From positions 4,980,001-5,044,000 of the forward strand of contig NZ_JABRWH010000001.1 of assembly GCF_013248975.1 (NCBI RefSeq): 64,000 bases of DNA, given 5' to 3'. The stretch comes from Neobacillus endophyticus (GTDB lineage: Bacteria; Bacillota; Bacilli; Bacillales; Cytobacillaceae). A program made the translations under genes and the position numbers. Below, piece after piece: positions 15,427 to 25,015 of this stretch. The notes below the pieces were generated by a model. The model worked only from the letters and a program-made list of their open reading frames with translations, was not told the DNA's origin and did no database searches. Position 1 is the stretch's first letter; every line of letters starts with the position of its first letter.

Positions 15427-15512
15427 GCTGATTAATGATATACTGTTTATGAAAACGTTGCTTTCGGTTCTGATCAACAATTTACTACTTTAATACAGAC
15501 AAAGAAAAATGG

Positions 15513-16703
15513 TTATTTAATTCTTTCTTTCACAAATTGATCCATTCTTTGTACTGCTTTTTGTAACATGTCAAGGGAAGTTGCGTAAGATAAACGAATA
15601 TTATCAGGAGTTCCAAAGCCTGAGCCTGGAACGACAGCTACTTTTGCTTCCACAAGCAAGGCTTCAACAAAATCATCTACAGATTTATATCCAGTCATCT
15701 CAGCTGCTTGCTTTACATTCGGATAGAGATAAAAAGCACCTTGAGGCTTTACGCATGTAAAACCAGGAATTGCTACCAATTGATCGTAAATAATCTCCAA
15801 ACGTTCTTCAAAAGCCTGGCGCATTTCTTCTACTGGCTCCTGTGGCCCATTATAAGCAGCAATAGCAGCATATTGCGCTGTTGTGGTTGGGTTTGATGTA
15901 CTATGGCTGGCCAAATTAGTCATTGCTTCTATAATGGCTTTATTTCCGGCAGCATACCCGATTCTCCAACCAGTCATAGAATGAGATTTAGATACACCGT
16001 TAATAATAATAGTCTGCTTCTTAAGCTCTGGAGAAAGCTGTGCAATAGAAACATGTTTTGCACCAAAATAAGTCAGCTTTTCATAAATTTCATCAGAAAC
16101 GATTATAATATTTTCTTCAAGACAAATTTTCCCTAATTCCAATAACTCATCTGCTGTATATAAAACACCAGTTGGGTTGCTTGGTGTATTTAGAATCACT
16201 GCTCTGGTCTTATTTGTGATCGCCTTTTTCAATTGGTCAGGGGTAATTTTAAAATGATTATGTTCGTATCCTTCCACATAAACCGGCAGACCGCCCGCAA
16301 GCTTGACTTGTTCTGGATAGCTGACCCAATATGGTGTTGGAATAATTACTTCATCGCCTTCATTTAACAAAACCTGGAATAAAGTGTAGAGTGCATGTTT
16401 AGCACCATTGGCTACAATAATCTCAGTAGCTTTATATGACAATCCCTGATCCTGTTCGAACTTATTAATAATGGCTTGTTTTAATGCGGGTAACCCTGCA
16501 GATGGAGTATATTTCGTAAACCCTTTTGTCATGGATTCAACCGCAGCATCTAAAATATGCTGTGGCGTATTAAAATCTGGCTCCCCTGCCCCCAATCCAA
16601 TGACATCTTCGCCTTTTTCTTTTAATTCTTTTGCTTTAGCCGTAATTGCCAATGTTGATGAAGGGGTTAAAGACAACACCCTTTTTGCTAGCCCCACTAC
16701 CAT
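15513..16703 (-). CDS. aspB: Aspartate aminotransferase AspB
   Basis: A 396-residue class I fold type I aminotransferase making aspartate from oxaloacetate and glutamate. Visible are the substrate arm GLGAGEPDFNTP, the PLP pocket NTPSNPTGVLY and VSDEIYEKLTY, the Schiff-base lysine in SKSHSMTGWRIGYAAG, and the carboxylate-binding Arg in DNIRLSYATS. It matches B. subtilis AspB over its length. GGAGG lies eight bases before the ATG; a GTG two codons in is an alternative. It is the last gene of the ypmA-ypmB-aspB run. Confidence 0.95.
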   Translation of the reverse strand: MVVGLAKRVLSLTPSSTLAITAKAKELKEKGEDVIGLGAGEPDFNTPQHILDAAVESMTKGFTKYTPSAGLPALKQAIINKFEQDQGLSYKATEIIVANGAKHALYTLFQVLLNEGDEVIIPTPYWVSYPEQVKLAGGLPVYVEGYEHNHFKITPDQLKKAITNKTRAVILNTPSNPTGVLYTADELLELGKICLEENIIIVSDEIYEKLTYFGAKHVSIAQLSPELKKQTIIINGVSKSHSMTGWRIGYAAGNKAIIEAMTNLASHSTSNPTTTAQYAAIAAYNGPQEPVEEMRQAFEERLEIIYDQLVAIPGFTCVKPQGAFYLYPNVKQAAEMTGYKSVDDFVEALLVEAKVAVVPGSGFGTPDNIRLSYATSLDMLQKAVQRMDQFVKERIK

Positions 16704-16729
16704 TACCTTTTCCTCCTGTCTCCTATTAC

Positions 16730-17206
16730 CTATAAATTTTCAATCTTTTTCAACCATTCGCCAGTTTCAAAATCAATATAGTAATAATTTATTAAGTTAT
16801 TATTAGAACGGTAATATATTTCCCATAATGGGATATCCCTTTCCATTCCTAACCTTACGGAGATAATTTGCTTTGGTTTTTTCTCTTGCAAAAGTTTTTG
16901 GATGGCTTCATTTTTGGAGAGTCCATCCTTTGCTTTTCTGACAAAAACCTTTTTACTTTTTTCAGGAATCCAGACGATGATGTTTTCACCCTTTTTATTT
17001 TTCCCTTGAATTACATCAATTGATTCTAAACCGTGATAAATATGAAAGTCATTAACCTTACTAAGAGAAGTGCTTTTCTTTGCAAGAACAACAGCTTTTT
17101 CTTCAGCTGTCTTTACTGGCTTGACCGCGTTGACATAAACATTTATGGAGACACCTGTAAAAATAACCAGCAGAAGTAAAACGATAATAAAAATCCACTT
17201 TTTCAC
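16730..17206 (-). CDS. tseB: TseB (YpmB), membrane-anchored PepSY-like protein
   Basis: A 158-residue protein with one N-terminal membrane helix (about 4-26, WIFIIVLLLLVIFTGVSINV) and an extracellular DUF5590/PepSY-like region ending in WLKKIENL. In B. subtilis YpmB was renamed TseB and linked to cell-wall elongation through the transpeptidase PBP2A. Synteny ypmA-ypmB-aspB is the same here. It is separated from aspB by only 26 bases, implying co-transcription. Confidence 0.85.
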   Translation of the reverse strand: MKKWIFIIVLLLLVIFTGVSINVYVNAVKPVKTAEEKAVVLAKKSTSLSKVNDFHIYHGLESIDVIQGKNKKGENIIVWIPEKSKKVFVRKAKDGLSKNEAIQKLLQEKKPKQIISVRLGMERDIPLWEIYYRSNNNLINYYYIDFETGEWLKKIENL

Positions 17207-17220
17207 TTTTATTCACTTCT

Positions 17221-17391
17221 TTATGTACGATAAATCGTAAATATCGCTTTATTTTGATCTTCTTGATCAAGAGCAAGGCCAAACATCAGATCTCTTTCCT
17301 TAAGAGTTCGGTTAAGAGCATCAACAATCTTATATAAATCGGGTCCATGCTGAATTTTTACAGTTGCCATTACCTCTATCTTGCTTTCCAT
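17221..17391 (-). CDS. ypmA: YpmA family small protein
   Basis: A 56-residue gene, MESKIEVMATVKIQHGPD ... NKAIFTIYRT, the same length as B. subtilis YpmA and in the same position between dinG and ypmB. GGAGGG lies six bases before the ATG. It shows a beta-alpha-beta-like pattern with no membrane segment; function is unknown. Confidence 0.85.
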   Translation of the reverse strand: MESKIEVMATVKIQHGPDLYKIVDALNRTLKERDLMFGLALDQEDQNKAIFTIYRT

Positions 17392-17554
17392 AGAAAACCC
17401 TCCATCAATTTTAATACTTTAATCCGATAAATCACTTTCTTATTATAGCAGGTAGAACATTCTTATGCCTCGTATCTTACCATGAATAAGAAAATTTTTT
17501 AAACAGATTTTATCGGCTAAAAGTTTGTGAATAACATCCGTCATTTTTACTATT

Positions 17555-20353
17555 TTACAGCCATTTACGAATAACCGCCGTTAATTCATCAATTGTTCCC
17601 TTTTTAATGGAAACAGATGGAACAGAGTCCAAAAAGGCTTTTCCATATTTGGTCGTCATAATTCTTTTATCAAAAACGAGAATGATCCCTCTATCCGATT
17701 CGGTCCGAATTAATCGACCAAATCCCTGTTTAAAACGAAGAATAGCTTCAGGAAGGGAATATTCCGAAAAAGCATTCCCACCTTTCTGAGTGATCAATTG
17801 ACATTTTGCCTCCGTTAATGGTTCATCCGGAGGGCTGAAAGGCAATCTGACAATAACAAGACAGGATAGATCCTCACCTGGTATGTCTACTCCTTCCCAG
17901 AAACTGCTCGTTCCTAGCAAAATCGCCTTTTCATATCGTTGAAAGTTTCTGGTGAGTCTTGTTCTGCTACCACTAGAAATACCTTGAGCAATTAAAACAT
18001 AATCGTTAAGGAAGCCACTTTCCTTTATCAATTCATATGTTCTTTTTAACATATCATAGGCTGTAAACAAAATCAGCATTCTGCCTTTTGTTGCTTCCGC
18101 AACCGATATGATATGTTCAGTAATAGAGATGACAAACTCGTCCAGGCTAACCGAATTGATTTCAGGCAAATCCTCTGGAATTAGTAACTGTACCTGATTT
18201 TTATATTCAAAAGGAGATGGGATAGATATTTTTAAAGTCGCAGAATGATCTAGCCCCATTTCCTTTATGATATAGTCGAACGATTGATTGACTGTTAAAG
18301 TGGCTGAAGTTAAGACAGCAGATTTTTTTTCTTGAAATAACAAGTCTTTAAGTTTGCCAGCAACCGATGCTGGCTGAGCCATAAAAGTAGTTACGTTTTG
18401 CGGAGAACGGATATCAATTTCAACCCATTTTACTTCATGGGAATCCTTCAAAAAACAATTGATGACAGTTGTTCTCAACTCCGATACTTCATTTATAAAT
18501 GATACTATTTCTTCCATTTTGCTTTCATAGTCATCCAGTATTGAATTTTTATTTAGAAATTCCAACCGCATTGTTATGGCAGTTAGTAAATCTTTTAACA
18601 AAAAAGCGAACCTTTCCGCACTGTGAATAAGGGCTCTGCCTTCTTTCATGCCATCTTTCTGAGAAAATCTTACTTTTGTACGATTCAATCCCCGCTTGTT
18701 TCCCAGTTTTGTTTTGGCAAAAAGAATCATTAACTTAAATAATTCGTCCATTTCAAACATTATGTTACTGATTAACTGGTTTAGTTCAAAATAATGCGGG
18801 AAATTTTCCCTAGCGCCTGTTATTTGATCTAACAGCTGCTCCATTTCATAAAATAATTGCTTTTGTTCGTATAAACCAAACTGCCCCAATAACATACGTA
18901 CAGACAAATAATCTAACGAAAAACCAAAAAAATGGGTAGCAGTCTTTTCAAGGTGATGGGCCTCATCAATAATAACATATTTAAAGTCGGGAATAATGGA
19001 TCCGCCCTCTTTAAGATCACTTAGTAACAAGGAATGGTTGGTAATAATTAGGTCTGCCTTTTCAGCTTTTTTTATAGCTCTTGAATAAAAATCTCTACTT
19101 TTAAGGGCAGGATCGTCCCAAAATACAGTATGTTCATTTTTTATTTTATTCCAAAATAATTCTCCGCCACTGGAAAGATTTAATTCATCTTTATCACCAG
19201 TTTCTGTTTGTGTAAGCCAGACGAGAATTTGCATTTTAGTTAAAGTAGTATCATAATTATCATTTTCACTTTCTAACATTTGGGCAAATTTTGCCAAATG
19301 GAGATAATGATTTCTACCCTTTAATAAGACAATATTTGCGTTAAACGGCAGGATTTTTTTTAATAATGGTATTTCTTTTGTCAATATTTGTTCCTGAAGC
19401 TGAATGGTATGTGTACTTATAACAAGCCGCTGGTTATTTTTTTTTGAATAGTAAGCGGCAGGCAATAAGTATCCCAATGATTTCCCTACACCGGTTCCCG
19501 CCTCGATTAATGCATGTTGTCCGTCTTGAAACGCACGATAAACAGCATCCATCATCATAAATTGACCTGTTCTTAGCTCAAATGAATGAAAGCCTTCTTT
19601 CACTAATTCAATTTTATCGTTTTCCAGTTGTGGATATAGGAATTCCTGACCGCTTCCCTCTGTTTCCCATTCCATTTCGGATGCCTTTTTAAGAACCAAA
19701 TTTCCGAAAATCTCCAATGAATCTGGAAGTCCTTCTTTTTCCTCTCCCATTTCTGTCAATAAATCATCTAAATAAAGCTGTAAATCGCATTTTAAGCCGC
19801 CTGATAAATTCATGAGCTGCTTTAATGTCATTGTTGGCAATTCCGTTAATCGCCTTAACAATATAAGAAAAAGTTCTGCAGTTACCTCTGCATCACTATC
19901 GGCCTGGTGAGGCCGGTCGTGTCGGATGTTTTCTTTTTCAGCCAAATCCGAAAGCTTATAGCCATCAGAAGTAGGATATAGGATTCTTGCCATTTCAACT
20001 GTATCAAGAACATGTCCATAAAATCCTTCAAATCCTGACTGAATTAACTCCTCCTGAAGAAAGGACAAGTCAAATAATATATTATGAGCAACAAAGTAGG
20101 CTCCGTCTAATAAATCAATAACTTTCGCGGCAATTTCAGAAAAAAGAGGGGCATCCTTTACCATATCGTCACTTATGCCCGTAAGTTCTTCAATAAAAAT
20201 TGGAATGGGCTTTTGGGGATTTACAAGTGATGTGAATCTTTCAGTGATGATACCGTCTTCGATCACAACTGCAGCGAATTGAATAATCCTGTCACCTTTT
20301 TTTGGAAGGTTCCCAGTCGTTTCTAAATCAACAACAACAAATTTCTTTAACAT
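17555..20353 (-). CDS. dinG: DinG-family exonuclease-helicase fusion
   Basis: A 932-residue protein joining an N-terminal DnaQ-type 3'-5' exonuclease (VDLETTGN, HNILFDLSFLQ, HQADSDAEVTAELF; about residues 5-165) to an XPD/DinG helicase-like part with Walker A EAGTGVGKS, DEAH in IIDEAHHLEKT, and motif VI QGFGRLIRT. It lacks the four-cysteine Fe-S cluster of enterobacterial DinG, as is usual in Firmicutes, where the Staphylococcus aureus homologue behaves as an exonuclease and not a helicase. A role in DNA repair is inferred. Start ATG 20353 has GGGGTG six bases upstream; the in-frame GTG at 20362 overlaps that site. Confidence 0.93.
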   Translation of the reverse strand: MLKKFVVVDLETTGNLPKKGDRIIQFAAVVIEDGIITERFTSLVNPQKPIPIFIEELTGISDDMVKDAPLFSEIAAKVIDLLDGAYFVAHNILFDLSFLQEELIQSGFEGFYGHVLDTVEMARILYPTSDGYKLSDLAEKENIRHDRPHQADSDAEVTAELFLILLRRLTELPTMTLKQLMNLSGGLKCDLQLYLDDLLTEMGEEKEGLPDSLEIFGNLVLKKASEMEWETEGSGQEFLYPQLENDKIELVKEGFHSFELRTGQFMMMDAVYRAFQDGQHALIEAGTGVGKSLGYLLPAAYYSKKNNQRLVISTHTIQLQEQILTKEIPLLKKILPFNANIVLLKGRNHYLHLAKFAQMLESENDNYDTTLTKMQILVWLTQTETGDKDELNLSSGGELFWNKIKNEHTVFWDDPALKSRDFYSRAIKKAEKADLIITNHSLLLSDLKEGGSIIPDFKYVIIDEAHHLEKTATHFFGFSLDYLSVRMLLGQFGLYEQKQLFYEMEQLLDQITGARENFPHYFELNQLISNIMFEMDELFKLMILFAKTKLGNKRGLNRTKVRFSQKDGMKEGRALIHSAERFAFLLKDLLTAITMRLEFLNKNSILDDYESKMEEIVSFINEVSELRTTVINCFLKDSHEVKWVEIDIRSPQNVTTFMAQPASVAGKLKDLLFQEKKSAVLTSATLTVNQSFDYIIKEMGLDHSATLKISIPSPFEYKNQVQLLIPEDLPEINSVSLDEFVISITEHIISVAEATKGRMLILFTAYDMLKRTYELIKESGFLNDYVLIAQGISSGSRTRLTRNFQRYEKAILLGTSSFWEGVDIPGEDLSCLVIVRLPFSPPDEPLTEAKCQLITQKGGNAFSEYSLPEAILRFKQGFGRLIRTESDRGIILVFDKRIMTTKYGKAFLDSVPSVSIKKGTIDELTAVIRKWL

Positions 20354-20474
20354 GTTACACACCCCAAACCTTCATTCCTTAAAAGTTAACATAAAAAAGC
20401 AGAAAAGAAAACTACTACAGTTTTTCTTGACCATGGATTGCTGACTTATTCATCTGCTCTTTAAAAATGAAAAA

Positions 20475-20492
20475 TCCCCGGTTAAACGGGGA
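20475..20492 (-). terminator. panBCD terminator
   Basis: Stem TCCCCG / CGGGGA with a 6-base loop, followed on the minus strand by ATTTTTCATTTTT. It sits seven bases after the panD stop and separates panBCD from dinG. Confidence 0.8.
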
Positions 20493-20498
20493 CCTTTA

Positions 20499-20882
20499 CT
20501 ACAAAATGGTATGTGCCGGTTCAGCGTGGAGCAGTTGTTTAACTTTATTGTCTTCATCCATGATGGCAACCTTAGGCTGATGGGAAGCTATTTTTTCTTC
20601 CGCAACCAATGCATATGAAATGATAATGACCGTATCCCCCACTTGTACAAGACGTGCGGCTGCACCATTTAAACATACGACACCACTGCCTCTTTCCCCA
20701 GGGATTATATATGTTTCTAATCTGGCACCATTATTATTATTTACAATTTGTACCTTCTCGTTAGCAATCATGCCCACTGCATCGAGAATATCCTCATCTA
20801 TTGTAATACTGCCAACATAGTTTAAATTTGCTTCTGTAACAGTAGCACGATGGATTTTACCGTTCATCATGTGGCGAAACAT
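20499..20882 (-). CDS. panD: Aspartate 1-decarboxylase PanD
   Basis: A 127-residue pyruvoyl enzyme making beta-alanine for pantothenate. The self-cleavage site is Gly24-Ser25 in [12 protein letters not shown], with [12 protein letters not shown] and [16 protein letters not shown] as in B. subtilis PanD (same length). It is the last gene of panBCD, 25 bases after panC, with GGGGAGG before the ATG. Confidence 0.97.
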   Translation of the reverse strand: MFRHMMNGKIHRATVTEANLNYVGSITIDEDILDAVGMIANEKVQIVNNNNGARLETYIIPGERGSGVVCLNGAAARLVQVGDTVIIISYALVAEEKIASHQPKVAIMDEDNKVKQLLHAEPAHTIL

Positions 20883-20907
20883 TGATGTTTTCCTCCCCTA
20901 TAGCGAT

Positions 20908-21753
20908 CTATATATCCATAATCAGGTTGTCAATTAACCGGACGTTCTTAAATTTAACAGCAAGCGCAATAATAAACCTACCCTCAATTTTTTCTATTGG
21001 CTGTAACTGTGGATATGAAAAAATTTCAACATAATCTATTTCTCCGCTGGTCTGTGCTATAATCATTTCTTGAATTAAGCTTGTCAGTTTTACCGAGTCG
21101 CGCTCACCATTTTCAATCGCTTTTTTTGCTGCACATAGGCTTTTATATAAGACAGGAGCTTGCTTCCTATCTTCCGACGATAGATTAACATTTCGGGAGC
21201 TCTTTGCAAGTCCGTCTTTTTCTCGAACAATATCAACCGCAACAAGCTGGATTGGAAAATTGAGATCTGAAACTAAACCTTCTATAACGGCTACCTGTTG
21301 GGCATCTTTTTTTCCAAAATAGGCCCTTGTCGGCATTACGATATTAAATAATTTTGTGACAACTGTTGCCACACCGTCAAAGTGTCCAGGCCGTGACTTT
21401 CCACACAGTACATCCGTCCGTTCTTGCACTGTCACTTTAATTGAAGGTACATTAGGGTACATTTCATCAACCGCAGGGTAAAACAAGTAATCAACCTGTT
21501 CACTTTCGGCCAATGCCCTATCACGTTCAAAATCACGAGGATATGTTGAAAAATCTTCTTTCGGACCAAACTGCAATGGGTTTACAAAAATGCTTAACAC
21601 AACCAAATCATTTTCTTTTCTGGCATTCTTGATTAGTGTTAAATGTCCCTCATGTAGAAAACCCATTGTTGGCACAAAACCGATAGATTTACCCAAAATC
21701 TTTTGTTGTATTATTTCAGCCTGCATGTCTTTCACTGATGTAATAACTTTCAT
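20908..21753 (-). CDS. panC: Pantothenate synthetase PanC
   Basis: A 281-residue ligase that joins pantoate and beta-alanine using ATP. Motifs: HIGH-like [14 protein letters not shown] (residues 28-41), the pantoate site [24 protein letters not shown], and the KMSKS-like KSSRNVNLS. The start ATGA overlaps the panB stop by four bases with GGAGG in the panB end, so translation is coupled. Confidence 0.97.
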   Translation of the reverse strand: MKVITSVKDMQAEIIQQKILGKSIGFVPTMGFLHEGHLTLIKNARKENDLVVLSIFVNPLQFGPKEDFSTYPRDFERDRALAESEQVDYLFYPAVDEMYPNVPSIKVTVQERTDVLCGKSRPGHFDGVATVVTKLFNIVMPTRAYFGKKDAQQVAVIEGLVSDLNFPIQLVAVDIVREKDGLAKSSRNVNLSSEDRKQAPVLYKSLCAAKKAIENGERDSVKLTSLIQEMIIAQTSGEIDYVEIFSYPQLQPIEKIEGRFIIALAVKFKNVRLIDNLIMDI

Positions 21754-22586
21754 TGCTTACCTCCATAAAGTGCATTAAGTTCTTCTTCCTTCATCGTATA
21801 GGAATGATTCTCCTCAGGAAAACTCTTGTTCTTTACATCTGTAGTATAGGCCTGAATTGATTCAAGAATAAACGGATTTACGGAGTGATATTGTTTGACA
21901 AACTTAGCCACACGTTCCACTCCATATCCTAAAATGTCATGGTAAACTAGAACTTGGCCATCCACTTCTATCCCTGCACCAATTCCGATTACTGGAATTG
22001 TCAAAGCTTTTGTCACTTCTTCTGCAAGCTGCTTCGGTACACACTCTAAAACAACTGCAAACGCTCCTGCCGCTTCGCATTTTTTGGCATCATCCAATAA
22101 TTTATTTGCAGCTGTTGCATCTTTCCCTTGTACTTTATAACCGCCTAACACCCCGACAGATTGCGGTGTTAGTCCAAGATGCGAGCAAACCGGGATTCCT
22201 GCCCGTGTCAGTGCTGAAATATGATCAATTACTTCATCAGCACCTTCCAGTTTTACAGCATGTGCACCTGTTTCTTGAATAAGTCTGCCAGCATTGATTA
22301 ATGTATCTCTTACAGATAAGTGATAAGAAAGAAATGGCATATCAACCACAATGAAAGTATCTTTTGCTCCTCTTTTAACAGCTTTCGTGTGGTGAATCAT
22401 ATCTTCCATCGTCACAGGAATTGTCGAATCATATCCAAGAACAACCATTCCAAGTGAATCACCGACCAAAATGGTGTCAACGCCTCCCTGTTCAGCCAGC
22501 TTAGCAGATGGATAATCATAGGCGGTTAACATGACGATCTTTTCATTGTTTTGCTTCATTTTCAAGAAATCTGTTGTTTGCTTCAT
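21750..22586 (-). CDS. panB: Ketopantoate hydroxymethyltransferase PanB
   Basis: A 278-residue TIM-barrel enzyme converting 2-oxoisovalerate to ketopantoate. Motifs [33 protein letters not shown] (metal-binding Asp), [19 protein letters not shown] and [18 protein letters not shown] are all present. The start at 22586 is preceded by GGAGGG and gives the family's usual length; the open frame continues 77 codons upstream, but that stretch is the structured leader and not protein. The gene begins the panBCD operon with its own promoter and leader. Confidence 0.96.
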   Translation of the reverse strand: MKQTTDFLKMKQNNEKIVMLTAYDYPSAKLAEQGGVDTILVGDSLGMVVLGYDSTIPVTMEDMIHHTKAVKRGAKDTFIVVDMPFLSYHLSVRDTLINAGRLIQETGAHAVKLEGADEVIDHISALTRAGIPVCSHLGLTPQSVGVLGGYKVQGKDATAANKLLDDAKKCEAAGAFAVVLECVPKQLAEEVTKALTIPVIGIGAGIEVDGQVLVYHDILGYGVERVAKFVKQYHSVNPFILESIQAYTTDVKNKSFPEENHSYTMKEEELNALYGGKQ

Positions 22587-22782
22587 CTTATACCCTCCTT
22601 TAATTAGGGGAGAGGTGATTACACATTCAAAGAGCAAATAAAAAGATCCTTCTGAAGGCAGAGGATCTAATGTTACTCTTTTACATGTTCCATCCCTCTG
22701 TCCCGGTCCGTAAACGGATCTAGGCAGAAACCTTTTTATTTTTGTAAGATATTTCAAGGTGCAGTTCCTTTGGATACTGCCC
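22587..22782 (-). ncRNA. panB leader RNA, pan-motif-like
   Basis: A leader of about 195 nt between the predicted start site and panB. Two hairpins near its 5' end each have a stem interrupted by a single bulged adenosine: GCAGT-A-TCC/GGA-ACTGC (22761-22780) and TCTGCC/GG-A-CAGA (22697-22728, capped by ATCCG/CGGA). A third, terminator hairpin follows. The pan RNA motif is a stem with conserved bulged adenosines, often in tandem, found upstream of pantothenate genes in Firmicutes including B. subtilis; position and structure fit it. The ligand is unknown. I could not run a covariance search. Confidence 0.65.
22637..22668 (-). terminator. Attenuator terminator in the panB leader
   Basis: On the minus strand AGATCC-TCTG / CAGA-A-GGATCT (22668-22644, one bulged A) is followed by TTTTTATTT. 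It lies about 50 bases before the panB start and inside the same leader, so it would have to be bypassed for expression, suggesting transcription attenuation. Confidence 0.75.
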
Positions 22783-22788
22783 AAGCAA

Positions 22789-22817
22789 ATTATACAAAAT
22801 GAACAAGGTTCTTTCAA
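22789..22817 (-). promoter_or_regulatory. SigA promoter of panBCD
   Basis: On the minus strand TTGAAA (22817-22812) and TATAAT (22794-22789) are separated by exactly 17 bases. Five of six and six of six consensus positions match. Predicted start near 22782. Confidence 0.8.
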
Positions 22818-22844
22818 GTAATATAGAGGAAAGAGGGGTTGGTA

Positions 22845-23822
22845 TTACAATTCAATATCTGCTGAATACACATAATGAATATTTCCGTTCAGATCTTCCA
22901 GTTTTAATACACCTTCATCCGTAATCCCTAATGCTTTTCCTTCAATAACATTTGTTAAAGTGCGTGCTTTAAGTATTTTACCAATACTGACGGCGTACCC
23001 TTCCCATAAAAGTTTGATTGGGAAAAAGCCTTTTTCTAAATAAAGTAAATACAATGTTTCAAAGTGTTTAAAAATACTTCTAATTAAGCTTGAGCGGGAA
23101 ATAGTCTGCCCTTTTTCGATAAAAAGGGAGCTGGCCGTTTGTTGAAGTTCGATCGGAAAATCATCCAATTTCTGATTGACGTTAATCCCTATACCAATAA
23201 TGATGGAATGGATTCTGTCTGCTTCTGCCTGCAATTCTGTTAGGATACCTGTTACTTTTTTCCCGTTTATTAATATATCATTTGGCCATTTAATTTCTGG
23301 AATCAATCCAGTCATCTCTTCCATGGCCTGAACGACAGCTACAGCTGTCAATAATGTTAATTGCGGTGCTTTTGTCAGCTGGATGTTTGGCCTTAAAATT
23401 AAACTCATCCAAATACCAGTATATTTAGGTGAATGCCACTGCCGGTTCATTCGGCCTTTACCAGCTGTTTGCTCTTCAGCCAGGATGACGGTTCCTTCTG
23501 GCGCATCTTGTGCTGCAAGCTGATGGGCTATTTTCTGTGTAGATTCCGCACTTTCTTCATAATGAAGATTCCTGCCAATAAACTTAGTTGTCAACCCCAG
23601 TCTTATTTCGTCTGCTGTCATTTTGTCTGGAGTTTTAACAATGCGATAACCCTTTTTTCTAACGGCTTCTAACTCAAATCCTTCCTTTCGAAGCTCCTCA
23701 ATATGCTTCCATACCGCCGTCCTTGAACAGCCAATCAGCTCGGCCAGATATTGACCAGATAAATAGGAATCTCCTGCACCCGTAAAGGCGTCGAGCATTT
23801 TTAATCTTGTTTCCGACTGCAA
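22845..23822 (-). CDS. birA: Biotin-protein ligase and bio repressor BirA
   Basis: A 325-residue bifunctional BirA: an N-terminal winged helix (GQYLAELIGCSRTAVWKHIE) for the biotin operator, the catalytic domain with the biotinyl-AMP loop GKGRMNRQWHSP and KWPNDILINGKKVTGILTE, and a C-terminal SH3-like domain. It biotinylates carboxylases and represses biotin genes. I chose TTG at 23822 because MQSETRLKMLDAF aligns with the B. subtilis N-terminus and gives the same length (325); the GTG at 23834 overlaps the ribosome binding site AAGGAG. It overlaps the end of cca by 22 bases. Confidence 0.93.
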   Translation of the reverse strand: MQSETRLKMLDAFTGAGDSYLSGQYLAELIGCSRTAVWKHIEELRKEGFELEAVRKKGYRIVKTPDKMTADEIRLGLTTKFIGRNLHYEESAESTQKIAHQLAAQDAPEGTVILAEEQTAGKGRMNRQWHSPKYTGIWMSLILRPNIQLTKAPQLTLLTAVAVVQAMEEMTGLIPEIKWPNDILINGKKVTGILTELQAEADRIHSIIIGIGINVNQKLDDFPIELQQTASSLFIEKGQTISRSSLIRSIFKHFETLYLLYLEKGFFPIKLLWEGYAVSIGKILKARTLTNVIEGKALGITDEGVLKLEDLNGNIHYVYSADIEL

Positions 23823-25006
23823 TCTTTCAGCCACTCCTTAATATGTTGTTTATCGTTGACTATTTTTTCTTCTAAAATTGCCGCTTCAATTTTCAATAAT
23901 GTTTCTTTAATCCATGACCCGCCCGATTTATCAAACCACATCATTAAATCACTGCCGTCAACAGCCAAATCAGTTCGGGCTTTTATGGGCAATTGCTCAT
24001 AACGATCAAGCCAATATGAAATCGATTCTTTTTCTGATATTCCTTTTAAGACTAGATAGAGTTTTTCAGATGAATGAATGATATTCTTCCCAGCAGAATA
24101 TAAATCATAAACAGTCCATTCCTGTTTAAGTCTTGTAATGGTATAGTATAAAATACTCTGAATTTCCTTCATATCTTTAACTGCCATTCGCCATTTTCGT
24201 AAAAAAGGCTCCACACTTTTCTCCGGCAATTTTAAACAATAAAGCACCATTGACCACATTTCCATTAAATTTAAACCTTCACAATCATAAGAAAGCAGCT
24301 GTTCAAAATGCTTTTCCTGATTTGCCAAACCAGGTAAATAGGAAAAGAAATTCGTTTGCGTCATAATGCCCATCGCTTTCTTCCTATTATTTCCTGATAA
24401 AAGTTTTTCAAACTCGGCCTTTTTACGCTCAATTGCTATTTCTCTAAGTAATGGGAGATTTGATTTTAATGCCTCTAGCGTCTCTTTCTCGATTTCAAAT
24501 GATAGCTGACTGACAAAGCGAACTGCTCTCATCATTCTTAAAGCGTCTTCTTGAAAACGATCCTTTGCATGGCCAACAGTTTGAATTATTTTTTCTTTAA
24601 TGGCCTGTTGTCCATTAAATGGATCATGCAAGGTTCCTGAACGATCCATAGCAATTGCGTTCATGGTAAAATCTCTGCGTTTTAAATCATCATAAAGATT
24701 ACGAATAAAGGATACTTCCGCTGGTCTACGATGATCAATATACTCTCCATCTGTTCTGAATGTCGTTAATTCGTAAGATTTCTTTTGGTAGAGTACCAGA
24801 ACGGTACCATGTTCAATCCCAATATCGACTGTCTTTGAAAAAAGCTGCTTGACCTCCATTGGAGTTGCGGAAGTGGCAATATCTACGTCACTAATTGGTT
24901 TATTAAGCAGATAGTCTCTTACAGATCCGCCAACAAAATATGCTTCAAACCCCGCATCCTCTAGATGTTTTAATACAGGAACAGCAGATAAAAAGGGTTC
25001 TTTCAT
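23801..25006 (-). CDS. cca: tRNA CCA-adding enzyme
   Basis: A 401-residue class II nucleotidyltransferase that builds or repairs the CCA end of tRNAs. Motif A is GGSVRDYLLNKPISDVDIAT (Asp-x-Asp catalytic pair), motif B RRDFTMNAIAMD, motif C DPFNGQQAIKEK, and motif D EDALRMMRAVRF. The length and order match B. subtilis Cca (397). ATG 25006 has AGGTG six bases upstream; the GTG at 25015 overlaps it. Confidence 0.95.
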   Translation of the reverse strand: MKEPFLSAVPVLKHLEDAGFEAYFVGGSVRDYLLNKPISDVDIATSATPMEVKQLFSKTVDIGIEHGTVLVLYQKKSYELTTFRTDGEYIDHRRPAEVSFIRNLYDDLKRRDFTMNAIAMDRSGTLHDPFNGQQAIKEKIIQTVGHAKDRFQEDALRMMRAVRFVSQLSFEIEKETLEALKSNLPLLREIAIERKKAEFEKLLSGNNRKKAMGIMTQTNFFSYLPGLANQEKHFEQLLSYDCEGLNLMEMWSMVLYCLKLPEKSVEPFLRKWRMAVKDMKEIQSILYYTITRLKQEWTVYDLYSAGKNIIHSSEKLYLVLKGISEKESISYWLDRYEQLPIKARTDLAVDGSDLMMWFDKSGGSWIKETLLKIEAAILEEKIVNDKQHIKEWLKDCSRKQD

Positions 25007-25015
25007 TAACCTCAC

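Noticed and set aside
22637..22782. T-box or purine riboswitch in the panB leader
   Set aside because: No T-box GGGTGG-type sequence or specifier loop; the GGTTTCTGCC stretch recalls purine riboswitches but the rest of that core and its stem-loops are missing.
22587..22817. 77-codon N-terminal extension of PanB
   Set aside because: It covers the leader hairpins and attenuator; the start at 22586 has a strong GGAGGG site and gives the usual family length.
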